64,000 nt of DNA from Fontibacter flavus. Lineage in GTDB: Bacteria; Bacteroidota; Bacteroidia; Cytophagales; Cyclobacteriaceae. Location of the stretch: NCBI RefSeq assembly GCF_042432905.1, contig NZ_JBHLWI010000002.1, positions 1 through 64,000 on the forward strand. Reading direction: 5' to 3'. The translations under genes were made by a program, and so were the position numbers. Shown here piece after piece: positions 51,343 to 60,668 of the stretch (the stretch's first letter is position 1; every line of letters starts with the position of its first letter). The notes beneath the pieces were generated by a model that had not been told where the DNA came from, did not search any database, and was given only the letters and a program-made list of their open reading frames with translations.

Positions 51343-52827
51343 TCAAAAAATATGCCCAAATCCGAAGAAGAATTGTCCGCCTTCCCTGCTCTGTGCATAA
51401 TCTAGTCTCAAAACAGTGGACTGGTTCCAGGCAATTCTACCCCCGATTCCAGGAGCGCCTCTGAAATTATTCACCTGCACATCCCTTATTCCTTCCCACA
51501 CTGTACCGAAATCATAGAAAGGCGTCAGGCCAAGGGCAAAATGTTGGTTAAAGGCATTGAAATCATGGAGCCTTGCCCTCATTTCCAAATTGACCAATCC
51601 GACTGTTGGCGCTAAAAACCTGGCTTCCCTAAACCCTCTTACAGATCTTCCTCCTCCCAACACGAGGATTCCTCCTGCTTCGGCCTGAGAGGAAAGGTCC
51701 CACATTTCAATAAAGTTGATCCTAGGACCGAAAATATGCCCAAAGGCTGCCAATCCTGCAAATGTCAGTCTGTTCCGGTCATTTTTCCAGCGGTGGAAAG
51801 TGTGGATAAACTGGCCTTGCAGCATAAATTTGTTGAAGTTGAACTGGGAACCTAACCAGGGCGCAGAGTATTCGTGGGAATACTGTAGGAAAATTCCCTT
51901 CGAAGGATCAGGTTCTAAATCCCGGGTATCATAGATAATGGCTCCTGCCAGCATACTGGTAAACTGGAACCTATCCTCAAAACCCGCTAAATTGAATCGG
52001 TCCCAGGTACCATCCTTTTTCTGGCGGTTGACCAATGTTTCCCTTTGGATGGCCTCCACCTCTGTTCCATTGGGCAGAAATGCCGTCTCTGCAATTCTTC
52101 CTGTATAGTCCTCAAAGGCTGTAAACAACATTTCATAACCGAACATGAGTCTCAATTTTCCTCCCATCTCCACACGCTCTCCCAAAAGATTGAAGAGCTT
52201 TTCCCTTTGGATAAATTGGTTGAAATGGTTATCTGTCTGCATTCTTCCGCCATTTCCTGGGACGGCTATTTTGAGATTGTCCTCGTAGGCATTCACCCTG
52301 TTGAACTGACGGACCGGACCATCCTGTCCTTCTGATTTGTCCGCAAAACTCAGCCGGTTCAAAGACTGTCTACCGATACCCCAATATTGCGCATTGGGAT
52401 CTTCCCAGAATACCGCATCGGCTCTAAATCTCCATTTGGAATTGAAGACATAAGGAACATCTAAGTTGATGGCTGCTTTCACCCTGCCATTTTCGAAAAC
52501 AAAAAATTCAGTATTGACGCTATAGCGATATGGGGTATAATAGAAGAAAGGATCTTCTTTGGTCTTGTTCTGAAACAAGAACACATTTCCACCCACACCA
52601 AAACCCCTTATGGGATCAAATTCGAATCTGGGCAAACCGGTGACAAAAAAGCCTTCTTTCTTCGTAAGGATATCTTCTTTGGAGAGTCTTTTTTCTTCTG
52701 AAATATCGAATGGCATGGAAATAGTGTCCAAAATGGCCATCCGGTCTATATTTTTCACGTCCTTTGTCTGTGCCGCAAGGAAACTGTGAAGAAAAACAGC
52801 AATAAATAGAATCAATAGTTTTTTCAT
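51343..52827 (-). CDS. Omp85/BamA-type outer-membrane barrel
   Basis: 494 residues from ATG at 52827, which begins the signal peptide (MKKLLILFIAVFLHSFLAAQ); an in-frame ATG at 52848 adds 7 residues. After a short linker, FDPIRGFGVGGNVFLF starts a 16-strand-type barrel similar to surface-antigen (D15) domains, with LGGGRSVRGFREARF, the VRGF loop that folds into the barrel in Omp85 proteins, and a C-terminal Phe (GFGHIF). No POTRA domains. Secretion or lipid role unknown. A TACCTTTG-like -7 element (minus strand) lies at about 52947-52954. Confidence 0.8.
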   Translation of the reverse strand: MKKLLILFIAVFLHSFLAAQTKDVKNIDRMAILDTISMPFDISEEKRLSKEDILTKKEGFFVTGLPRFEFDPIRGFGVGGNVFLFQNKTKEDPFFYYTPYRYSVNTEFFVFENGRVKAAINLDVPYVFNSKWRFRADAVFWEDPNAQYWGIGRQSLNRLSFADKSEGQDGPVRQFNRVNAYEDNLKIAVPGNGGRMQTDNHFNQFIQREKLFNLLGERVEMGGKLRLMFGYEMLFTAFEDYTGRIAETAFLPNGTEVEAIQRETLVNRQKKDGTWDRFNLAGFEDRFQFTSMLAGAIIYDTRDLEPDPSKGIFLQYSHEYSAPWLGSQFNFNKFMLQGQFIHTFHRWKNDRNRLTFAGLAAFGHIFGPRINFIEMWDLSSQAEAGGILVLGGGRSVRGFREARFLAPTVGLVNLEMRARLHDFNAFNQHFALGLTPFYDFGTVWEGIRDVQVNNFRGAPGIGGRIAWNQSTVLRLDYAQSREGGQFFFGFGHIF

Positions 52828-53019
52828 GGCAATTCCTTTTTTATTCATGGGTGATGACTACCATCACCAAAGGAGGTCATGGTAAAATCAGATTGTGGAT
52901 AAAGAAAGTTGGGGAAGGTAATCCATAAGCGTTTTCTTTATGGGCACAAAGGTAAAGGACTTGAAAGCCTACTGATTTTAGAATATTCTTAGAAAAAAAT
53001 TAGAAACCCATTAGAAAGT

Positions 53020-54387
53020 CTATTCCGCCTTGGGTAGAATAATGGAAAAAATTGAGCCCTGACCGATTTTTGACTCTAACCTTATTTCCCCATCATGCTG
53101 ATGGATAATTTTCTGTACCAGTGTAAGACCTATTCCTGTTCCTTCAGAATAGTCTTTGTTTTTTCCCCTAAAAAAAGGATTAAAAATGTCTGCATGTTCC
53201 TTGTCAGGAATACCAATCCCTCTGTCCCGGAATTTGATCATGACACCGGAAAGGTCTGAGGTTATGGAAACATCACAACTCTTAAACTCGGAAAACTTAC
53301 AGGCATTTTCCATCAGATTATAAAAAGCAATTCCAAGAAGATAATTATTGCCCTTGACGGTAATATCCTCTTCCTCCAATTCCAGTTCAAAATCCATGTG
53401 AATTTTATATCCTGGATTTTTTGCCTGCAATTGATGGCTAGCCTCCAAAAGTACTTCATCGATTCTAACAGGTTTTATGGTAATTTCCGTCCTGTCATAA
53501 CTCGCTTTGGCGAAATCCAATAAAGTGCTGGCTAATCTGGCAACTTTCTTACTGTCCAATAAAACTTCATGCATTGTTGCCTTATACTCTTCTGCACTCC
53601 TTTCCTTGTCCAGATTCAATTCCAGATCTGCTATAATGGACGAAAGGGGTGTACGGAGTTCATGGGCAACATAGGAGACAAATTGCTTCTGGGAATCAAA
53701 AGACTTTTCCAGCCTTTCCAACATTTGATTGAATGTCTGTGCTAACTGCCCCAATTCATCTCTGGAGTTGTACTCCTTGATTCTAAGATCGAGGTTAGAA
53801 GCTGAAATCTTCTGGGCTTCCTGAATGATCCCTGCTATGGGGGCAAGGGATTTTCTTGAAAAATACTTCCCGATCAGGAAAATAATGGCTAGACCAAGGA
53901 AAAAACTCACCAACATGGTGTCTCTTAAGTTTTCCAATTTGTTGAATCCATAAAAATCAAAGGCTGCAGCGGTAATGAAATATTGTTTTTCTGCATGCTG
54001 GTAATCAAAACCTATAACCTGCCACCTATCCTGGATAAAGCTTATTTTTTTCTTCCTGGCAATCTCCTGAAGCATTTCAGGAGTTTCTTTTACAAAATCA
54101 ATGTCCACCGCATCGTGATAGATAAGCTCTTGGTTGGCATTGTAGATGGCCACTTCCACTTCATAAAGAATTTCCCTGTTGTTTTTGTAAATGGTCTGAA
54201 GGGTAGCTGCATCCAACTGTGTTTCCAACAATAAATTCACCTTGGTAATACCTTCTTTTTCCAAAATGTTATAGAACTCATTGAGTCTATTGGTGTAAGC
54301 TGAAAAATAAACAATAACCATGAAAACCAACAGGATACCTGCTGCCAAAGCCGTAAACATGAGTGATATCTGTTGCTGTAACCTCAT
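53020..54387 (-). CDS. Sensor histidine kinase (HAMP, HisKA)
   Basis: 455 residues. Membrane segment 10-32, periplasmic domain about 33-165, second segment about 166-188, HAMP to about 242, then HisKA with phospho-accepting His in YVAHELRTPLSS and HATPase (NLMENACKF, DRGIGIPDKE, GTGIGLTLVQKI). Partner of the OmpR-type regulator, which overlaps its start by 4 bases (ATGA). Confidence 0.93.
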   Translation of the reverse strand: MRLQQQISLMFTALAAGILLVFMVIVYFSAYTNRLNEFYNILEKEGITKVNLLLETQLDAATLQTIYKNNREILYEVEVAIYNANQELIYHDAVDIDFVKETPEMLQEIARKKKISFIQDRWQVIGFDYQHAEKQYFITAAAFDFYGFNKLENLRDTMLVSFFLGLAIIFLIGKYFSRKSLAPIAGIIQEAQKISASNLDLRIKEYNSRDELGQLAQTFNQMLERLEKSFDSQKQFVSYVAHELRTPLSSIIADLELNLDKERSAEEYKATMHEVLLDSKKVARLASTLLDFAKASYDRTEITIKPVRIDEVLLEASHQLQAKNPGYKIHMDFELELEEEDITVKGNNYLLGIAFYNLMENACKFSEFKSCDVSITSDLSGVMIKFRDRGIGIPDKEHADIFNPFFRGKNKDYSEGTGIGLTLVQKIIHQHDGEIRLESKIGQGSIFSIILPKAE

Positions 54388-55076
54388 GCCTTTTGCAATA
54401 AAAACCCCATGCCCGGACGGGTATGTATCAATTTGTCTTCAAAAGGTTTATCCACCTTTTTCCGGATATAATTGATGTAGACATCGATAAAGTTGGTTCC
54501 AGTATCGAAATTCACCCCCCAAACTTCCCTGGCTATCTCTTCTCTGGACAAGACCCTCTCAGGATTTTTTATCAGGTATTCCAATAAAGTATACTCCTTT
54601 GGTGTCATATTCAATACTATCCCTGCCCTGCTGACTTTTTTCAATTGGGTATCGATTTGAAGGTCGGCATAAGATAAAATAGTCTTATCTGTGAATTCTG
54701 AATTTTTCCCGGACCTCTTCAAAAGCGTCTTCATTCGGGCATATAGCTCCCTAAAGTCAAATGGTTTGACCAGATAATCATCGGCCCCGGCATCAAAACC
54801 CTCAACTTTATCATCTGTGGCCCCCAAAGCAGTCAACATGATGATGGGGATGTGGTTATCTTTCTTCCTGATGGCTTTGGAGACATCCAATCCATTGATT
54901 TTTGGCAAAATCAGATCTGTAATGATCAGGTCAAAACCTCCTTTATCAAACAATCGGAGACCCATTTCTCCATCAAAGGCTTGTGTCACGCTAAATCCCT
55001 TCTCCTCTAGACCCTTTTTAAGGACTATGGATAACCTGTCGTCATCTTCTATTAGGAGGATATTGGTTTTATGCAT
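54384..55076 (-). CDS. OmpR-family response regulator
   Basis: 230 residues. Receiver with IEDDD, phospho-acceptor Asp in ITDLILPKING near residue 55 and Lys in DDYLVKPFDF near 106; C-terminal winged helix (LNMTPKEYTLLEYL; ERVLSREEIAREVWG; YINYIRKKV). Upstream gene of the kinase. Targets unknown; cation, envelope or copper stress are common for this architecture. Confidence 0.94.
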   Translation of the reverse strand: MHKTNILLIEDDDRLSIVLKKGLEEKGFSVTQAFDGEMGLRLFDKGGFDLIITDLILPKINGLDVSKAIRKKDNHIPIIMLTALGATDDKVEGFDAGADDYLVKPFDFRELYARMKTLLKRSGKNSEFTDKTILSYADLQIDTQLKKVSRAGIVLNMTPKEYTLLEYLIKNPERVLSREEIAREVWGVNFDTGTNFIDVYINYIRKKVDKPFEDKLIHTRPGMGFLLQKA

Positions 55077-55104
55077 TGGGTTTTGCCAAAATTGTTTGTC
55101 TCTA

Positions 55105-55584
55105 TCAAGTCAATCTGTGGATAATTTCAGTTTCCTCCGGCCAGTGTTCCATCAATTCTTCTTTCGAAACCAATCTAAAGTCCTCAAAATCAAATCCTGG
55201 TGCCACCACACAGGATACCAAACTGTAACTGTCTTCTTGGTCAACCGTTGATCCAAAAATGACGCCTGATTTTACCAATTGGTAAGGCAGGTGACCCTCT
55301 TGGTCAGATGGTCCTACCAACAATTTTTCATAGCCCTTGTCAGAAAACACATGGACGGTTAAGGGGCTCCCCTCATGAAAAAACCACATTTCATCACTCT
55401 TGATCTGATGAAATTTGGAGGAATTATCGGAGGTCAACAAAAAATAGATACAGGTCATCAGACTTCTGCTTCCATGATCCGTAGTAACTTCCCATTCGGA
55501 CCTGTAGGTTTCGGCATAATAGCCGCCCTCAGGATGGGGCTTCAATTGAAGTTTCTCGACTAATTCATTTATCCTGTCCTGCAT
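55105..55584 (-). CDS. DUF985 (Cupin_5) family protein
   Basis: 159 residues. LKPHPEGGYYAETYRS is the signature start; the cupin strands with HQIKSDEMWFFHEGSPLTVH and GHLPYQLVKSGVIFG follow. Metal role is unclear. Start overlaps the wecB stop as TAATG, so translated from the same message. Product function unknown; cupins of this group may act on sugars. Confidence 0.9.
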   Translation of the reverse strand: MQDRINELVEKLQLKPHPEGGYYAETYRSEWEVTTDHGSRSLMTCIYFLLTSDNSSKFHQIKSDEMWFFHEGSPLTVHVFSDKGYEKLLVGPSDQEGHLPYQLVKSGVIFGSTVDQEDSYSLVSCVVAPGFDFEDFRLVSKEELMEHWPEETEIIHRLT

Positions 55585-56678
55585 TAACCGTAAATCTCAA
55601 TGATTTTATCCACAATTCTTCCTGCACTTCTGCCATCCCAATAAGGTATCCCCTTATATTTTTTCCAATCACCCCGCATCAATTTATCCAAATAGGGTTT
55701 CAGGTTTTTGGGGTTGGTACCCACTAATTCATTTGTACCCAATTCAATTGTTTCCGCTCTTTCGGTATTTTCCCTAAGGGTAATGCAAGGTACATTCATG
55801 ACAGATGCCTCTTCGGTAATCCCTCCGGAATCGGTAATCACTCCTTTGGCATTTTTGACCAAATAATTGAATTCCAAATAAGACAAAGGTTCTGTCATAA
55901 ACAGGCTGGGATCACTGATGCCCAGATGTTGCAGGTTTTTGGCTGTCCTTGGGTGAACAGGGAAAATAACCGGCAGACCCTGGGTTCCTTCCATGATAGC
56001 ATCGATCATTTCTTTTAACTTTTCCTCCTGATCCACATTCGCAGGTCTGTGCATGGTCATAACGAAATATTGTCCTGCTTGAAGCTTATCAAAGATTTCT
56101 CCTTGCGGCTTTTGGAATCTTTCCATATTGGCCATCAGGGTATCGATCATGGTGTTCCCAACAAAATGAATACTTGATTCAGGTACGCCTAATTTTCTCA
56201 AATTATTGTTGGCAATCTCAGAAGTGGTGAAAAAATGGTCAGTAATGCTATCCGTAACCATTCTGTTGATTTCTTCCGGCATGCTTAAATCCCCTGAGCG
56301 GATACCGCCCTCCACATGGGCCACCTCAATTACCAATTTCTTAGCTGCAATTGAACAGGCCAAGGTTGAGGTCACATCCCCTACGACAATCACCAAATCC
56401 GGCCTATTGGTCATCAATTCTTTTTCAAAAGCCACCATAATAGCCGCAGTCTGTTCTGCCTGGGTTCCTCCACCTCCTCCCAGATTGGCATCCGGTTCAG
56501 GAATATTGAGCTGTTCGAAAAAATCCCCCGACATTTTTTTATCATAATGCTGGCCTGTATGGACAAGCCTGTAGAAGATCTGTTGGCCTGCTTTTTGTCT
56601 TGCCTGTACAGCGTGAACAATGGGGGCAATTTTCATGAAATTTGGCCTTGCTCCTGCTACTAAAGTAATGTTGATCAT
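55584..56678 (-). CDS. wecB: UDP-N-acetylglucosamine 2-epimerase (non-hydrolysing)
   Basis: 364 residues from ATG at 56678 (MINITLVAGARPNFMK); the frame to 56714 starts with TTG and is not needed. GARPNFMKIAP, VEGGIRSGDLSMPEEINR and TMHRPANVD with later DSGGITEEAS are the typical catalytic and UDP-binding segments. Makes UDP-ManNAc for surface polysaccharide. Coupled to the DUF985 gene by TAATG. Confidence 0.95.
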   Translation of the reverse strand: MINITLVAGARPNFMKIAPIVHAVQARQKAGQQIFYRLVHTGQHYDKKMSGDFFEQLNIPEPDANLGGGGGTQAEQTAAIMVAFEKELMTNRPDLVIVVGDVTSTLACSIAAKKLVIEVAHVEGGIRSGDLSMPEEINRMVTDSITDHFFTTSEIANNNLRKLGVPESSIHFVGNTMIDTLMANMERFQKPQGEIFDKLQAGQYFVMTMHRPANVDQEEKLKEMIDAIMEGTQGLPVIFPVHPRTAKNLQHLGISDPSLFMTEPLSYLEFNYLVKNAKGVITDSGGITEEASVMNVPCITLRENTERAETIELGTNELVGTNPKNLKPYLDKLMRGDWKKYKGIPYWDGRSAGRIVDKIIEIYG

Positions 56679-56851
56679 ATAAAAATGAGATAAATGAATA
56701 TGCAAATTAGCCAATATAGCTGATTCGGCAAATCTGGTCGATAGATATTTACAACATCAAAAAGACCATTTTAAGCTTAAATTTCGTTTATTTGTGAGTT
56801 GTTTCACTTTGTGATCAGAAGATTTGTCCATTTCTTAATTGATTTAAAAAA

Positions 56852-57517
56852 ATGTTTTTCCAGTTAACCCGAAGCTTATTTATATTTTTAGTAGCCTTAT
56901 CCTCAGTTTCATTGTTTACATCTTGTGAAGATAAAATAGAAAGTCAACAGGTCGTGTATTCGAATAATTTTGGAACTTTGGATTTAAGGAATTTTGACAA
57001 TGCCAGGCTCTTTATTTTCTATGGTGATACACTTCTTGGCTTCTTTCATAATGAAGAGACTACAGTTATAATTCCTGACTTGCCCGGTCACAACACCGTA
57101 AAAGTAGAAATTGAGCTCTTGGTGCATGATAGCTGGGACGGCAATCCCGATGATGGTTTTAATGGCCCTGATTTTTGGTACATGAAATTGGATGATGAAG
57201 AGGTACTGAGGACCACTTTCTCCAATTCACCCTGTGAGTCTTTATTTTGCCTAAGGCAGTCTTATCCGAATGATTACTTCAGACAAAACTTTCCAAAAAC
57301 AGGAGCCATACAGACAAATCTCCCTGGGTTATGCCTTTTCGGTGCATTTCAAAATTATACCACAAAGTACCGAATCAGTAGAACAATCAAGCATTATGGC
57401 AACAGCCTGAAAATCAGCTTGGGTGATGAGCTTTTCCAATTGGATAATCCTAACCCGGCATGTGATGAGAGTTGGTCAGTAGGTAAAATTGAAGTAACGA
57501 CTATGGTGGTCATTTAA
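56852..57517 (+). CDS. Lipoprotein with a jelly-roll-like extracellular domain
   Basis: 221 residues. Signal peptide with lipobox LFTSC (Cys26). VEIELLVHDSWDGN, FNGPDFWYMKLDDEEVLRTTFSN and QSYPNDY are a pattern I know from secreted proteins of bacteria, a beta-sandwich with likely Ca-binding Asp residues. Function unknown. Followed after 9 bases by the Wzi-like gene, thus coexpressed. Confidence 0.65.
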   Translation: MFFQLTRSLFIFLVALSSVSLFTSCEDKIESQQVVYSNNFGTLDLRNFDNARLFIFYGDTLLGFFHNEETTVIIPDLPGHNTVKVEIELLVHDSWDGNPDDGFNGPDFWYMKLDDEEVLRTTFSNSPCESLFCLRQSYPNDYFRQNFPKTGAIQTNLPGLCLFGAFQNYTTKYRISRTIKHYGNSLKISLGDELFQLDNPNPACDESWSVGKIEVTTMVVI

Positions 57518-57526
57518 ACAGATATC

Positions 57527-59224
57527 ATGCGTTTCAAAAATCTTTTATATAGCTTCTTTGCTTTTTTTGTTCTAGGGTTGAACCAGAATATAATTGCCCA
57601 AACTGTACCACTCAATACCCCTGTTCTTGAGGAATACATGAGGAGAATGCAGCTTTTAGGCAACATTAGTGACAAATCATCCTTTGCGATCCGTCCTTTG
57701 CATCCTGCCTATGCTTTTGACAGGTACAATGGAATTGATTTGGACAGTACCTTTACAGATTTTGATATCTCCGGAATTCACATGAAACTCGGAGAAGATC
57801 AGGACGGTATCCTCATGGCAATGCCGATTACTTTGAGAACACAATACAATTCTGACTATGCTTTTGGACTGAATAATGGCGCGATGATCCCAAACAGGGG
57901 TCTTCAAACTGTGTTGAGTGCAGGTTTTTACTTTCAGGAAGGGAAATTCTCAGTGCAGTTGCAACCTGAATTATTGATGGCCCAAAACAAAGACTACCTA
58001 GGATTTCCGATAGGCCATCAGGCAACTATCCTTTATTACTACGAATACATGAACCGGATCGATATGCCTGAAAGATTCGGGACAGGATCTTACAATAAGC
58101 TACTTCCAGGCCAATCCAGCATCAGGTTCAATCCGGGAAATTTCTCATTTGGGCTTTCCACTGAAAATCTTTGGTGGGGTCCTTCCAGGAGAAATTCCCT
58201 TATCCTGAGCAACAATGCCCAGGGATTTTTGCACTTCACGGCCAACACCCTCAAACCTATTGAAAGTCCTATCGGACATTTCGAAGGACAAATGATTGCT
58301 GGTTTTCTGAATAACTCTGGGTTTCTCCCACCACATCCTGATTATCGCTTACAGAATAACCCTGTACTGATTCCCAAAAGAGAACTGGACAATCGCTATT
58401 TATCTGGCATCATCCTCAGCTATCAACCAAAATGGGTTCCTGGTCTTTTCTTAGGATACTCAGCCACGAACCACCTTTATAGAAATGATATGGAAACCTG
58501 GGGAGATTATGTACCATTCTTTAATGGTCAAAAGGGGCCTCCCAATGTCTTTAACCCTATCAGGAACAAAAGACAGCAGTTCAGCTCAGGGTTTTTCAGG
58601 TGGATAGCTCCTGAAGGTCATTTTGAATTTTATGGGGAATATGGTACCAATGGCAATAGCAGAAGATTCAGTGATTTTCTGATTACACCAGAGAGAAACA
58701 GGGGTTTTACCTTTGGTTTTTCAAACCTGATGCCACTCAAGAAGCCAGGACAATTCCTTCAGATCAGTGCTGAAATGACACAGACTGGACAAACAATCAG
58801 GGAGAGTATCCGAAACCTCGACACTTGGTACATCCATGACCATGTACGACATGGTTACACCCATAATGGACAAGTACTGGGCGTCGGCTATGGCCCCGCT
58901 TCCAATGTCAATTGGATAGAAATAGGCTGGGTAAAAAATTTCAATAGAATCGCCTTTCATTTTGAAAGAATCGTCTACAACAATGATTTTTACTATTTCA
59001 GATATGAATTGTCTAAAGATTGGCGAAATAAATATGTGGACTTAGTACCCTCTTTAGTAGCTGACTGGAGGTTTGGTAACCTACTTGTTCATGGCAACTT
59101 CCAATATGTCAATACGCTGAATTATATGTGGTACCTGGAAAATCAACCGGATCAGTACTTTATACCTGGTTTGGATAGAAAAAATATCGTAGCCACAGTA
59201 GGCTTGAGCTATATCCTCAAATAA
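57527..59224 (+). CDS. Wzi-like capsule assembly outer-membrane protein
   Basis: 565 residues with signal peptide (about 1-24). ENLWWGPSRRNSLILSNNAQGF is the recognisable Wzi segment (PF14052) and the rest is barrel strands ending in VGLSYILK. Wzi binds capsular polysaccharide at the outer membrane. Neighbouring wecB supports a polysaccharide context. Expressed with the preceding lipoprotein. Stop lies inside a strong terminator hairpin. Confidence 0.88.
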   Translation: MRFKNLLYSFFAFFVLGLNQNIIAQTVPLNTPVLEEYMRRMQLLGNISDKSSFAIRPLHPAYAFDRYNGIDLDSTFTDFDISGIHMKLGEDQDGILMAMPITLRTQYNSDYAFGLNNGAMIPNRGLQTVLSAGFYFQEGKFSVQLQPELLMAQNKDYLGFPIGHQATILYYYEYMNRIDMPERFGTGSYNKLLPGQSSIRFNPGNFSFGLSTENLWWGPSRRNSLILSNNAQGFLHFTANTLKPIESPIGHFEGQMIAGFLNNSGFLPPHPDYRLQNNPVLIPKRELDNRYLSGIILSYQPKWVPGLFLGYSATNHLYRNDMETWGDYVPFFNGQKGPPNVFNPIRNKRQQFSSGFFRWIAPEGHFEFYGEYGTNGNSRRFSDFLITPERNRGFTFGFSNLMPLKKPGQFLQISAEMTQTGQTIRESIRNLDTWYIHDHVRHGYTHNGQVLGVGYGPASNVNWIEIGWVKNFNRIAFHFERIVYNNDFYYFRYELSKDWRNKYVDLVPSLVADWRFGNLLVHGNFQYVNTLNYMWYLENQPDQYFIPGLDRKNIVATVGLSYILK

Positions 59225-59247
59225 AGGGGAAAATCCCCTTTATTTGA
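59217..59247. terminator. Bidirectional terminator between Wzi-like and serine hydrolase genes
   Basis: TCAAATAAAGGGGA and TCCCCTTTATTTGA pair exactly over 14 bases with a 3-base loop. The Wzi-like stop codon is within the left arm. Convergent genes share it. Confidence 0.85.
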
Positions 59248-59257
59248 GTTTCAATTC

Positions 59258-60586
59258 TTATTTTTCCACCGCATTCCTTTTTAACACAAACTCCCCGCCT
59301 CCTTGCTTGAGCGTCATTTGATCTTGATCAGGATCAAAAACCAATGTCAACCTTGCCTGATAAAACGTAAAAACATGATCGCCCTCATAGGTTAGGGAGA
59401 AAGCAGGTTGCCCTGTAGCCTGTGCATTCAAAACTAAGCTGTCCTTTGTAATGGTAATCTGTAGTGGAAAAGAAGGGCTACTGTAAAGACCTAGGTACTG
59501 ATCCAACTCTTCACTACTGATGTTGGTGTCTTTAAAGCTGGGAACTTCAAAATCCTTTCCAAAATATGCATCCAAAACGGTCAAGGCTGCCTGATTGGGA
59601 TCGATGGTAGAGCCATTGACAGAAATAGCGATGCTTAGTCTATCATCAGGAAAATAGCTCAGCATGGACTTGAATTCATCAATACCCCCTGTATGCCCAA
59701 ATGATACCTTATCGTGATACGGAATTTTGAACATTCCTCTTCCAAAATTATCCTGCATTTCTTTCATCAATTCAAGGCTTTCAATGGAAATCAAGTCGCC
59801 GGCAAACAATCCCTCGATAAATTTTGTGAGATCCTCCGTAGAAGCCACTATCGCTCCTGCTCCTAATGGGATGGACATATGGGTTTCACCAGCTTTTTGC
59901 CATTCTCCGAGGAATTTATAAGAATACACTTCCCCATTTTCCACTGAAGCCTCCTTCCCAATATAAGTATTTCTCAAATGCAATGGCTTAGAAATGTATT
60001 GTTCTACAAGTGATGAGATGTCCTGCTTGAAAGTATCTTCCAGAATCCAAGTCAAAAGGATGTAATTGGAATTGCTATACTCGGCTTTTGTATCCGGATC
60101 AAAAACCGCAGTTCCATCCAAAATCAGTTTGTAGAGACCATCTCTGGATTTGGGATGTTCATTCCAGGAAAGATAATCCGGTCTAGAGGTAACACTGAAA
60201 ATCCCACTGCGATGGCTCATCAGTTGGCTGATACTAATGTTTGAAGCATTTTCAAGCTCAGGAAAAAAAGTTTCAATCGTCTGTTCAAGACTTAATCTTC
60301 CTTCTTCAATGGCTTTCATTACCAATACGGCTGTGAACATTTTCGAAATGGATCCAACACGATATTTGAATTCCGGTTTAGCTTTTATTTCCTGATCCAA
60401 ATCGGCGTAACCAATGGATTTTTGATAGATTACCTTACCTTCCTGAGATAATGTTACACTTCCCATTAGTTTATTACCTGCTTCCAGTGCTTCAAAATAC
60501 TGGTCCAATTTTTTCTTATCCAATTGTTGGCCTACCAACTCCTGCGCTCCGAAAAAAAGGAGCATGATGATGACTAAATTCTTCAT
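59258..60586 (-). CDS. Beta-lactamase-family serine hydrolase (class C type), secreted
   Basis: 442 residues from ATG at 60586 (MKNLVIIMLLFFGAQ; the frame begins at TTG 60610). Ser and Lys in GSISKMFTAVL near 77, Tyr in YSNSNYIL near 166 and HTGG near 295 are the SxxK, YxN and H/KTG motifs. The C-terminal 80 residues are an added beta domain. Likely a peptidase or esterase acting in the periplasm rather than a resistance enzyme. Convergent to the Wzi-like gene. Confidence 0.9.
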   Translation of the reverse strand: MKNLVIIMLLFFGAQELVGQQLDKKKLDQYFEALEAGNKLMGSVTLSQEGKVIYQKSIGYADLDQEIKAKPEFKYRVGSISKMFTAVLVMKAIEEGRLSLEQTIETFFPELENASNISISQLMSHRSGIFSVTSRPDYLSWNEHPKSRDGLYKLILDGTAVFDPDTKAEYSNSNYILLTWILEDTFKQDISSLVEQYISKPLHLRNTYIGKEASVENGEVYSYKFLGEWQKAGETHMSIPLGAGAIVASTEDLTKFIEGLFAGDLISIESLELMKEMQDNFGRGMFKIPYHDKVSFGHTGGIDEFKSMLSYFPDDRLSIAISVNGSTIDPNQAALTVLDAYFGKDFEVPSFKDTNISSEELDQYLGLYSSPSFPLQITITKDSLVLNAQATGQPAFSLTYEGDHVFTFYQARLTLVFDPDQDQMTLKQGGGEFVLKRNAVEK

Positions 60587-60632
60587 GATCATAAAATTTA
60601 ATTTCTTCAATTTAACATTTTAAAATAAAAAC

Positions 60633-60659
60633 GGCCCCCTTCATCTGCAAAAGGGAGCC
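60633..60659 (-). terminator. Terminator of the TonB-dependent receptor gene
   Basis: On the minus strand GGCTCCCTT pairs with AAGGGGGCC (one G-U), 9-base loop, followed by GTTTTTATTTT. Confidence 0.7.
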
Positions 60660-60668
60660 ATAAAAAAA

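Noticed and set aside
59258..60586. Beta-lactamase resistance gene
   Set aside because: Motifs are of the broad serine hydrolase family with an added C-terminal domain; nothing points to antibiotic hydrolysis.
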